This document shows, piece after piece, positions 57,459-64,000 of a stretch of DNA of 64,000 nt (positions are counted from its first letter, which is position 1; every line of letters starts with the position of its first letter). The notes beneath the pieces are model-generated. The model did not search any database, had not been told where the DNA came from, and saw only the letters and a list, made by a program, of their open reading frames with translations. Made by a program: the position numbers and the translations under genes. The stretch is from Sphingomonas sp. JC676 (GTDB lineage: Bacteria > Pseudomonadota > Alphaproteobacteria > Sphingomonadales > Sphingomonadaceae): contig NZ_JACTGR010000003.1 in the NCBI RefSeq assembly GCF_014489075.1, positions 386,501 to 450,500 of the forward strand. Direction: 5' to 3'.

Positions 57459-57899
57459 ATGCGCATAGCCAAGATAGTGCTGGAGCGGCTGTCCCTGGTG
57501 TTCCTGGGGGCGCTGGCCGCGTTGATCTGCGTCCAGTTGATGATGGATACTTCGCCGCCCGAAGTGGAACGCCTGCGCAAGCTGGCACTCTGGCTTTGGA
57601 TCAGCACGGTTTACGTAGGATTCTGGTTCCGCACCGCCAGGAAAAACGCGCCCGCCCGGGAGCTTTCACCTGCGAAAAGTGGCACGGGCGTCGTGGTCGG
57701 CACCGGATTGGCGGCGGCATATTTCGTCACGCGGGATTCGAGCGGCAGCGCGGCTGTCCTTCTTCCGGCTGCGATAGGATTGCTGACCATCGTCACCGCC
57801 TGGTTCGTCTTCCGGTTCGCCTCGAAGCACGCGGACGAAATCGGCGAAGCACGCTTCGTCACCACGAACCCCGACGACGGCAAGAGCGGCGGTGTCTAG
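57459..57899 (+). CDS. Four-helix hypothetical membrane protein
   Basis: 146 aa from ATG 57459, with a GGGGAG ribosome-binding site. Hydrophobic segments are VFLGALAALICVQLMMD, LALWLWISTVYVGFWF, TGVVVGTGLAAAYFV and ALLLPAAIGLLTIV... type, giving about four helices; short charged loops and a hydrophilic C-tail (HADEIGEARFVTTNPDDGK) follow. No family is recognised. It follows the ligase gene by 59 bp. Confidence 0.7.
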   Translation: MRIAKIVLERLSLVFLGALAALICVQLMMDTSPPEVERLRKLALWLWISTVYVGFWFRTARKNAPARELSPAKSGTGVVVGTGLAAAYFVTRDSSGSAAVLLPAAIGLLTIVTAWFVFRFASKHADEIGEARFVTTNPDDGKSGGV

Positions 57900-57955
57900 C
57901 CGATTGGGCCGGCTTCGGCTGGCGGGGCGCTGCTTGCCGGCTAAGACTGTTCCAA

Positions 57956-58789
57956 ATGTCGACTAGCTTCCTCGCCCCCGCGATGATGATCGCCTCGGGT
58001 TCGATCCATGCCGTGGTCAATGCCATCCTCAAGGGCGGCAAGGACAAGATGGCAGGCCGCGCGATCATCGACGGGTCGAGCGCGGTGATCCTGCTTCCGG
58101 CGACGCTGCTGGTGCCGCTGCCCGAAGGCGCCTGGGGCTGGCTCGCGACGACGGCAGTGCTCCACAGCCTCTATCTCTTCGCGCTGGTCCGCGCGCTCGA
58201 GACCAGCGACTTCTCCGCCGCCTATCCGATCCTGCGCGGCACGGCGCCGCTGATCACCGCGGCGCTGGCGATCGGCGTGTTCGGCGAGCCCGCGAGCCCG
58301 CGCGAGTTGATCGGTATCGGCTGCATCGGAGCGGCGATGTTCGTGATGGTGAGCGGCCGCCATATCGAGGCCAGGGGACTCGCCTGGGCGCTGTTCACCG
58401 GCGTGATGATTGCGAGCTACACCGTGATCGACGCACAGGGGGTGCGTGCGGCGCCGACACCGATGAGCTTCATCGTCTGGATGTTCGTGCTGATGGGCAG
58501 CGTGACCGTGACGATGTTCGGCCTGGTCTCGCGCGGCGCGATCTTCGCCTCGGCGGTGAAGCAATGGCGTCCGGGCGTGATCGCGGGCGCGCTTTCGATC
58601 CTCACTTATGGCCTAGCACTCAGCGCCTTCGCGCTCGGTCCCACCGCGCCGCTGGCGGCGTTGCGCGAGACCGGCATGGTCACCGCGCTGCTGATCGCCA
58701 CGTTCGTGCTCAAGGAGCGCGTTACCCCGGCGCGCGCGGTGGGCGTGCTCGGCATCCTGGCGGGCGCAGTGCTGATCCTGACGCGCTGA
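57956..58789 (+). CDS. EamA-family transporter
   Basis: 277 aa with about ten hydrophobic helices in two EamA repeats. The first has SGSIHAVVNAILKGGKDKMA and ALVRALETSDFSAAYPILRG; the second has MIASYTVIDAQGVRAAPTPM and GLALSAFALGPTAPLAALRE, each closing with LIGIGCIGAAMFVMVSG or GVLGILAGAVLILTR. This is the DMT superfamily layout of metabolite exporters. No ribosome-binding site is strong before ATG 57956. The substrate is unknown. A terminator follows. Confidence 0.9.
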   Translation: MSTSFLAPAMMIASGSIHAVVNAILKGGKDKMAGRAIIDGSSAVILLPATLLVPLPEGAWGWLATTAVLHSLYLFALVRALETSDFSAAYPILRGTAPLITAALAIGVFGEPASPRELIGIGCIGAAMFVMVSGRHIEARGLAWALFTGVMIASYTVIDAQGVRAAPTPMSFIVWMFVLMGSVTVTMFGLVSRGAIFASAVKQWRPGVIAGALSILTYGLALSAFALGPTAPLAALRETGMVTALLIATFVLKERVTPARAVGVLGILAGAVLILTR

Positions 58790-58809
58790 GGGACAACCCC
58801 CGAAACGAG

Positions 58810-58839
58810 AAAGGGCCAGGCGTTTCCGCCCGGCCCTTT
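58810..58839. terminator. Terminator between EamA and cold-shock genes
   Basis: AAAGGGCC (58810-58817) plus GGCG pairs with CGCC plus GGCCCTTT (58827-58830, 58832-58839), with one A/C mismatch and a TTTC loop. It sits between convergent genes and shares its stem core with the terminators at 50045 and 54510. Confidence 0.85.
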
Positions 58840-58860
58840 CCGATTCGCTTGTGCAAAGCC

Positions 58861-59661
58861 TTACGCCATCGGCGTGAGGTTCACCGCTGCATACTTGCCG
58901 CGACGATCGACTTCGAGTTCGAACTCGAGACGGTCGCCTTCGTTGAGCGTGGGCATGCCCGCGCGCTCGACGGCGGAGATATGGACGAATGCGTCCGGCT
59001 GGCCGTCATCGCGCTGGATGAAGCCGAAGCCCTTCATGGCGTTGAAGAACTTGACCGTTCCGGTCGCCTTCTCGCCAGTCAGCTGACGCTGCGGGCCGCC
59101 GGCGCCGCCACGGGGTCCACCCGGGCCTGCGTCGCGGTCGCGCGGCGGGCCGCGGTCTTCGACCGGAAGCGGTTCGCCGTCGATCTTGAGCTCGGTCGCC
59201 GAGATGCGGCCGCCACGATCGACGAGCGTGAAGCCCATCGGCTGGCCTTCCGCCAGGCCGGTCAGGCCTGCCTGCTCGACTGCCGAGATGTGCACGAACA
59301 CGTCCTCGCCGCCGTCATCGCGAACGACGAAGCCGAAGCCCTTCTGTGCGTTGAAAAATTTGACCACGCCGGTCGCTTCGCCGACCACCTGGGGGGGCAT
59401 GCCGCGGCCACCGCCGCCGCCACCGCCACCAAAGCCGCCACCGCCGCCACCGAAGCCGCCGCCACCGCCGCTGCGGAAACCACCGCCGCCGCCGAAGCCG
59501 CCACCACCGCCGCCGCCGCCGCCGAACCGGTCGCCGCCGCCGAAGCCGCCACGATCACCGAATCCACCGCCGCCATAGCTGCTGTCGTCGCCACCAAAAC
59601 CGTCGCGCTTGTCTCTGCCGCGCCCGCCGCGATCCCCACGGCGCCCTCGATCAAAACTCAT
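58861..59661 (-). CDS. Tandem cold-shock-domain protein with glycine-rich N-terminus
   Basis: 266 aa. The first about 90 residues are glycine-rich with Arg, Asp and Phe (DRGRRGDRGGRGRDKRDG, then long GGGGG-F runs). Two cold-shock domains follow: first ATGVVKFFNAQKGFGFVVRD and VFVHISAVEQAGL, second GTVKFFNAMKGFGFIQRD and AFVHISAVERAGM. Both carry RNP1 (KGFGF) and RNP2 (VFVHI/AFVHI). Cold-shock domains bind single-stranded RNA. The Gly-rich region is like RGG/FG tails that drive condensates, which is inference. ATG 59661 begins MSFDRGRRGDRG. Confidence 0.9.
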   Translation of the reverse strand: MSFDRGRRGDRGGRGRDKRDGFGGDDSSYGGGGFGDRGGFGGGDRFGGGGGGGGGFGGGGGFRSGGGGGFGGGGGGFGGGGGGGGRGMPPQVVGEATGVVKFFNAQKGFGFVVRDDGGEDVFVHISAVEQAGLTGLAEGQPMGFTLVDRGGRISATELKIDGEPLPVEDRGPPRDRDAGPGGPRGGAGGPQRQLTGEKATGTVKFFNAMKGFGFIQRDDGQPDAFVHISAVERAGMPTLNEGDRLEFELEVDRRGKYAAVNLTPMA

Positions 59662-59871
59662 GCCCTGTTCGTCTTCCCGGTTCGCCCTTGTACCAATCAA
59701 AACCCGAGCGCCGGACGAAAAACGCAGGTCTTCGAGCACTAAAATAGTGCGCCTAGAATCGGTCATAGCCCAAAAAACTGGCCTGCGCGAACGAATTTCG
59801 ACGGGATTGCGGCAATTCCGGCCGAACTGCGGCGCTTGCGCCACGCGGCACCAACCGGCAGGGAGGACGAC

Positions 59872-60660
59872 ATGGAAGCGATCCTCGAACTCGTCACCAG
59901 CCCGGCGGCCTGGCTCGCGCTAGTTACGCTCATCGTGATGGAGGTGGTGCTCGGCATCGACAACCTCATTTTCATCTCGATCCTGTCGAACAAGCTGCCC
60001 GAGCATCAGCGCACCCGCGTCCGCCGAATCGGCATCAGCCTGGCGCTGATCCTCCGGATCGTGCTGCTGTCGTCGCTGGTTTGGATCACCAAGCTCACCA
60101 CGCCGGTATTCGATCTCGGCATCAGCCTGCCCGGCGAGCATGGCGAGCCCGCGCTCGAGACCGCCTTCTCGGTCCGCGACCTGATCCTGATCGCCGGCGG
60201 CGTGTTCCTGGTCTGGAAGGCGACCACCGAGATCCACCACAGCGTCGATCCCCAGCCCTCGGGCGAGACGCTCGACAAGAAGGGCCGCGCGATTTCGAGC
60301 TTCGGCGCGGCGATCATCCAGATCCTGCTGCTCGACATGGTCTTCTCGATCGATTCGATCCTCACCGCGGTCGGCATGTCGGACGATCTGCCGGTGATGG
60401 TCACCGCGGTGGTCTTCGCGGTCGGCGTGATGCTGTTCGCCGCCGACCCGCTGGCCAACTTCATCAGCCGCAACCCGACCGTCGTGATGCTCGCCCTGGG
60501 CTTCCTGCTGATGATCGGCGCGATCCTGATTGCCGACGGTTTCGGCGTCCACGTCCCCAAAGGCTATGTCTATTGCGCCATGGCGTTTTCCGCCGGGGTG
60601 GAGACCCTCAACATCTGGGCGCGCAAGGCACGGGCCAAGCACGGCGATCCGCATCCATAG
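59872..60660 (+). CDS. TerC-family integral membrane protein
   Basis: 262 aa with seven to eight hydrophobic helices. TerC hallmarks are the acidic helix residues in [16 protein letters not shown] and [17 protein letters not shown]. The first is near the start and the second near residue 160, as in the family. TerC-like proteins handle metal ions, including manganese export linked to exoenzyme metalation, or tellurite resistance. A loop with [20 protein letters not shown] sits midway. GGGAGGACGAC precedes ATG 59872. It is divergent from the cold-shock gene. Confidence 0.92.
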   Translation: MEAILELVTSPAAWLALVTLIVMEVVLGIDNLIFISILSNKLPEHQRTRVRRIGISLALILRIVLLSSLVWITKLTTPVFDLGISLPGEHGEPALETAFSVRDLILIAGGVFLVWKATTEIHHSVDPQPSGETLDKKGRAISSFGAAIIQILLLDMVFSIDSILTAVGMSDDLPVMVTAVVFAVGVMLFAADPLANFISRNPTVVMLALGFLLMIGAILIADGFGVHVPKGYVYCAMAFSAGVETLNIWARKARAKHGDPHP

Positions 60661-60804
60661 GCTTTCAAAGTAGCATTTTGGCCTGCTTTGCCGGGGAAAT
60701 GCCCATCTCAGGAGGGCGGAAGTGAACGAATGGGCCTCGCGTTCCTTCACTTTCGCGCATGCCGCACCATTGAGAAGCGCGGCGAACGCGGCTAGGCGAG
60801 CGCG

Positions 60805-61425
60805 ATGACTGTTTACTTCCACGAAGAAGACCTGCCGGAGGGCGTATTCGCTCCCGGCGCCTCGATCGCCGTCGATACCGAGACAATGGGGCTGATCACC
60901 CCACGCGACCGGCTGTGCCTCGTCCAGCTCTCCGATGGCTCGGGTGACGAGCATCTCGTCCGCTTCGGCTCGCATTCGGCCTATGACGCACCGAACCTGC
61001 GCGCCGTCCTCTCCGATCCGGAGCGGCTCAAGCTCTATCATTTCGCACGCTTCGATCTCGCGGCGATCCGCTTCTATCTCGGCGTCGTCGCCGGCCCGGT
61101 CTATTGCACCAAGATCGCGTCGCGGCTCGTACGCACCTATACCGATCGCCACGGGCTCAAGGACCTGGTCCGCGAGCTGACCGGCAACGAAATCTCGAAG
61201 CAGCAGCAATCGTCCGACTGGGGCGGCCCCGAACTTTCGGACGCGCAGAAAGACTATGCTGCGTCCGACGTCCGTTATCTTCACGCGATGAAGGTGGAAC
61301 TCGACAAGCGTCTCGAGCGTGAAGGCCGCATGCCGCTTGCCCAAGCCTGTTTCGATTTCTTGCCGTGGCGCGCCGATCTCGATCTCGCCGGCTGGCCGGA
61401 GGTCGATATCTTTGCGCATATCTGA
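60805..61425 (+). CDS. rnd: Ribonuclease D-like 3'-5' exonuclease
   Basis: 206 aa, the short single-domain form common in alphaproteobacteria (no HRDC domains). The DEDDy exonuclease residues are in AVDTETMGLITPRDRLCLVQ, LYHFARFDLAAIRFYL and DAQKDYAASDVRYLHAMK. It trims 3' ends of RNA. It heads the cluster rnd-lptC-lptA-lptB-rpoN, an order I recognise from sphingomonads and other alphaproteobacteria. A 144-bp gap before it has no gene. Confidence 0.95.
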   Translation: MTVYFHEEDLPEGVFAPGASIAVDTETMGLITPRDRLCLVQLSDGSGDEHLVRFGSHSAYDAPNLRAVLSDPERLKLYHFARFDLAAIRFYLGVVAGPVYCTKIASRLVRTYTDRHGLKDLVRELTGNEISKQQQSSDWGGPELSDAQKDYAASDVRYLHAMKVELDKRLEREGRMPLAQACFDFLPWRADLDLAGWPEVDIFAHI

Positions 61426-61469
61426 CGCCCTGCTTGTCCGGCGGCCTTCCGCTCCCCACAAAGGCACGC

Positions 61470-62117
61470 ATGTCTGAAGTCGCCGCCCGTTTGCGCTCGC
61501 AGCGCCGCTTTTGGGCGCATCCGGGCAGCAACCACGACCGTCTCGTGCGCCTGTCGCTGGTCGTGCTGCCGATCGGCATCGGCGTGCTGACGGCATTCCT
61601 GGTCACCGCACCCTTGTTCATGGGCGGCGACGTCAGCTTCGTGCTCGACAAGAACAAGGTGGCGATGGCCGAGGAGCGGCTGCGGATCGACGCGGCCGAT
61701 TATCGCGGCCAGGACGAGAAGGGCCAGCCCTTCCAACTCCATGCCGGCTCGGCGATCCAGAAGAGCTCGGCCGAGCCTATCGTCCAGCTCCGCGACCTGA
61801 ACGCCCAGATCGGTCTACCCGAAGGCCCCGCCTCGGTCACCGCCGATCGCGGACGTTACAACATGGATACCCAGAAGGTCGCGGTCGATGGCCCGATCCG
61901 CTTCCAGACCGCCGACGGCTATACGCTGAACACGCATGATTCGACGGTCGATCTGAAGACGCGCGTGATGCAGAGCGGCGGCGCGGTGACCGGCAACACG
62001 CCCACCGGCACCTTCAGCGCGAACAGCATGACCGCCGATCTGGCACAGCGGACCATACGCCTCGATGGCAATGCACGCTTGCGGATAATCCCTAAGCGCG
62101 CGAATAGGCGGCCATGA
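61470..62117 (+). CDS. lptC: LPS export protein LptC
   Basis: 215 aa from ATG 61470. One helix near residues 28-50 (LVRLSLVVLPIGIGVLTAFL) anchors it to the inner membrane; the periplasmic part has the LptC/OstA-like beta-jellyroll (ERLRIDAADYRGQDEKGQPF, LHAGSAIQKSSAEPIVQLRD, SVTADRGRYNMDTQKVAVDG). It passes lipopolysaccharide from the LptB2FG extractor to LptA. The stop overlaps the lptA ATG by 4 bp. Confidence 0.93.
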   Translation: MSEVAARLRSQRRFWAHPGSNHDRLVRLSLVVLPIGIGVLTAFLVTAPLFMGGDVSFVLDKNKVAMAEERLRIDAADYRGQDEKGQPFQLHAGSAIQKSSAEPIVQLRDLNAQIGLPEGPASVTADRGRYNMDTQKVAVDGPIRFQTADGYTLNTHDSTVDLKTRVMQSGGAVTGNTPTGTFSANSMTADLAQRTIRLDGNARLRIIPKRANRRP

Positions 62118-62689
62118 CCCGCAGCCTCGCCTTGCTGGCCCTGACCCTTGTCGCCGCCGTTCCGGCGGCCGCGCAGACGCGCCACGATTCGGCCGCGCCC
62201 ATCGATTTCGCGTCGGACCATATCGAGCTCCAGGACCGCGCCAACCGCGTCCTGCTCACCGGCAATGTCAGGATCGTCCAGGCCGAGATGACGCTCACCT
62301 CGTCGCGGATGATCGTCACCTATACTGGCGAGATCAGCAACGGCTCGCCCCAGGTCTCGCGGCTCGACGCGTCGGGCGGCGTGACGGTGTCGCGGCCCGA
62401 TCAGACCGCGCGCTCGCAATATGCCGTCTATGATCTCAACACCCGGATCATCACGATGGTCGGCGGCGTGACACTGCGCCAGGGCGCCAACAACGTCTCG
62501 GGCGGGCGGCTATCGATCAATCTCGACACCGGTCGCGCAACGATCGACGGCTCGGGCGTCGGCGGATCGACGCGTCCCGGCCAGCCCGGCGTCCAGAGCC
62601 AGGGTGGCCGCGTCACCGGTCGCTTCTCGGTCCCCAAGCGCCAGGGCGACGCTACGCAACCTGCGCCCGCGCCCGCGCCGAAACAATAG
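62114..62689 (+). CDS. lptA: LPS transport periplasmic protein LptA
   Basis: 191 aa. A signal peptide (MTRSLALLALTLVAAVPAAA) ends at AAA-QT. The OstA/LptA beta-jellyroll follows: IDFASDHIELQDRANRVLLT, NVRIVQAEMTLTSSRMIVTY and YDLNTRIITMVGGVTLRQGA. It forms the periplasmic bridge for LPS. The C-terminus is a low-complexity Gly/Gln/Pro tail (ATQPAPAPAPKQ). It starts by 4-bp overlap with lptC. Confidence 0.93.
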   Translation: MTRSLALLALTLVAAVPAAAQTRHDSAAPIDFASDHIELQDRANRVLLTGNVRIVQAEMTLTSSRMIVTYTGEISNGSPQVSRLDASGGVTVSRPDQTARSQYAVYDLNTRIITMVGGVTLRQGANNVSGGRLSINLDTGRATIDGSGVGGSTRPGQPGVQSQGGRVTGRFSVPKRQGDATQPAPAPAPKQ

Positions 62690-62824
62690 AGCCGATTTCC
62701 AACGGCACGGCCTACAAGCCCTTCCCTTGGCCGATTTTCTCATGCAGGAATCCTGCCAATCGGCTTTGGGATGGGTTGCCCGTAAAAGAACCGGGTCCAT
62801 ATCGGGTCCATGCAGGATACTGCC

Positions 62825-63601
62825 ATGAACGACGTCGCCACGCTCGAGATGCCCGTCACCGATCCGGCGCCGCTGCCGGATCGCGGCCTTGCGGTCGTCT
62901 CGATCGCGAAATCCTATGACAAGCGCGTGGTGCTCACCGACGTGTCGGTCTCGGTCGGCCGCGGCGAGGTTGTCGGCCTGCTCGGTCCCAACGGCGCGGG
63001 CAAGACGACCTGCTTCTATTCGGTGATGGGGCTGGTGAAGCCCGATTCGGGCCGCATCATGCTGGACGGCGAAGACATCACCAAGCTGCCGATGTATCGC
63101 CGTGCGATCCTGGGCCTCGGCTATCTACCGCAGGAAACCTCGATCTTCCGCGGGCTGAGCGTCGAGAAGAACATTCTTGCAGTGCTCGAATTGTCCGAGC
63201 CCGATCGCAACGCCCGCTTCGCCCGGCTCGATACGTTGCTTGACGAATTCGGCCTCACCCGCCTCCGTGATGCACCCGCGATGGCGCTGTCGGGCGGCGA
63301 GCGCCGCCGCGCTGAGATCGCCCGCGCGCTGGCCGCCGATCCGACGATCATGCTGCTCGACGAGCCCTTCGCCGGCATCGACCCGCTCTCGATCAGCGAC
63401 ATCCGCGACCTCATCTGCGAGCTGCAGAAGCGCGGCATTGGCGTGCTGATCACCGATCACAATGTTCGCGAGACGCTCGACATCGTCAACCGCGGTTACA
63501 TCATCTATGACGGCCGCGTGCTCTTCGCCGGCGCGCCCGACGATCTCGTCAACGACGAGAACGTCCGTCGGCTCTATCTGGGCGAGAGCTTCTCGCTCTA
63601 G
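62825..63601 (+). CDS. lptB: LPS export ABC ATPase LptB
   Basis: 258 aa from ATG 62825 (an ATG at 62810 is possible; AGGA fits 62825). Walker A is [16 protein letters not shown], signature LSGGERRRAEIARAL, Walker B IMLLDEPFAGIDPLS, switch ITDHNVRETL. It powers LPS extraction. The C-terminal extension ends GESFSL. The last codon overlaps the gap before rpoN by a 5-nt spacer, and the lptA stop is 135 bp upstream; that gap has no gene. Confidence 0.97.
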   Translation: MNDVATLEMPVTDPAPLPDRGLAVVSIAKSYDKRVVLTDVSVSVGRGEVVGLLGPNGAGKTTCFYSVMGLVKPDSGRIMLDGEDITKLPMYRRAILGLGYLPQETSIFRGLSVEKNILAVLELSEPDRNARFARLDTLLDEFGLTRLRDAPAMALSGGERRRAEIARALAADPTIMLLDEPFAGIDPLSISDIRDLICELQKRGIGVLITDHNVRETLDIVNRGYIIYDGRVLFAGAPDDLVNDENVRRLYLGESFSL

Positions 63602-63606
63602 ATGCC

Positions 63607-64000
63607 ATGAGTCTCGCGCCTCGCCTCGATCTCCGGCAGTCGCAATCGCTGGTCATGACGCCGCAGCTCCAGCAGGCGATCAAGCTGCTGGCGCTGTCGA
63701 ACCTCGAGATCGAAACCTTCATCGCCGAGGAGGTCGAGAAGAACCCTTTGCTCGACGCCCAGAGCGGCGGCGGCGCCGAGGAGGCTCCCGATTCGGCGCC
63801 CGAGCCGGAACGAGATTTCGACGAGGTTCGCGACGGTCCGGCCGACGCTGCGGAGCTGCTCGCCGGCGGCGGCGAGGCGGCGGGCGAAGCCGCGCTCGAC
63901 GTCGATTTCGCCGCGGAGACCTTCCATCACGACGGCCCCACCGATTCGATCGGCGGTCTCGACGGCAGTCTGGGCCTGACCGGCGCCAGCAGCGGCGGCA
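63607..64000 (+). CDS. rpoN: RNA polymerase sigma-54 factor RpoN, 3' end outside window
   Basis: Partial: 131 codons visible. The start MSLAPRLDLRQSQSLVMTPQ, QLQQAIKLLALSNLEIETFI is the glutamine-rich activator-interacting region I of sigma-54, after which comes the acidic region II (EEAPDSAPEPERDFDEVRDG). It directs polymerase to -24/-12 promoters. ATG 63607 lies 5 bp after the lptB stop. The core-binding and RpoN-box parts are beyond the window. Confidence 0.96.
   Translation, partial: MSLAPRLDLRQSQSLVMTPQLQQAIKLLALSNLEIETFIAEEVEKNPLLDAQSGGGAEEAPDSAPEPERDFDEVRDGPADAAELLAGGGEAAGEAALDVDFAAETFHHDGPTDSIGGLDGSLGLTGASSGG

Overview
The window is high-GC DNA whose gene content and order point to an alphaproteobacterium of the order Sphingomonadales, most likely Sphingomonas or a close relative. 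The main clues are the rnd-lptC-lptA-lptB-rpoN cluster, a DivK-type regulator next to rpmG, a DUF3035 (BamF-type) lipoprotein after lspA, DUF3297, DUF3572 and DUF6265 proteins, a TonB-dependent receptor, and an RNase E with an enlarged S1 region. This is mostly ordinary chromosomal backbone. I see no rRNA, tRNA, CRISPR array, prophage, transposase or integrase.

Layout. 1-6.3 kb: MBL-fold hydrolase, ligA and a large TonB-dependent receptor ending in a strong terminator. 6.3-18.3 kb: an HD-domain protein, a coupled LytS-type kinase/LytTR regulator/DUF6265 set, a PEP mutase-like enzyme, a cNMP-binding/thioredoxin-reductase-like fusion, and small enzymes, lipoproteins and transporters. 18.5-25 kb: a 2-oxoglutarate oxygenase, hom, glpX, a CPBP protease and a CocE-type hydrolase. 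25.2-28.7 kb: the most accessory-looking stretch, with an RTX-repeat protein, a CGNR regulator divergent from a lipocalin-like protein and an atypical SDR, and paired operator-like repeats between them. 28.7-41.7 kb: an ABC-2 exporter, DsbA-like and M48 envelope quality-control genes, rne with a long leader, then amidase, penicillin-binding protein 1A, prfB and a lipoprotein methyltransferase. 41.7-50 kb: short RadC, thyA-folA-M19 dipeptidase, ribF, ileS-lspA-DUF3035. 50-60.7 kb: TorF-type porin, RidA, HAD, DUF3572, divK, rpmG, GDT1 family, Dps, phosphoesterase, ATP-dependent ligase, EamA, a double cold-shock protein and TerC. 60.8-64 kb: rnd, lptC, lptA, lptB and the 5' part of rpoN.

The genes form short, tightly packed operons with many 4-bp ATGA overlaps. 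Three junctions use a rarer overlap in which a TTG start shares its last two bases with the upstream TGA (8958, 40938, 43016). Shared themes are envelope biogenesis (lptCAB, lspA, amidase, PBP1A, DUF3035, M48), nucleotide and cofactor metabolism (thyA-folA, ribF, glpX, hom), and DNA/RNA maintenance (ligA, an ATP-dependent ligase, RadC-like, rne, rnd).

No clearly new multi-gene system is present. The best leads are a palindrome-bearing in-frame insertion in ileS, a large nested inverted repeat before ribF, the CGNR-regulated cassette with two operator-like repeats, the glycine-rich tandem cold-shock protein, and a methyltransferase-fold lipoprotein. All assignments come from reading the sequence and recalling family motifs; no database search was run.
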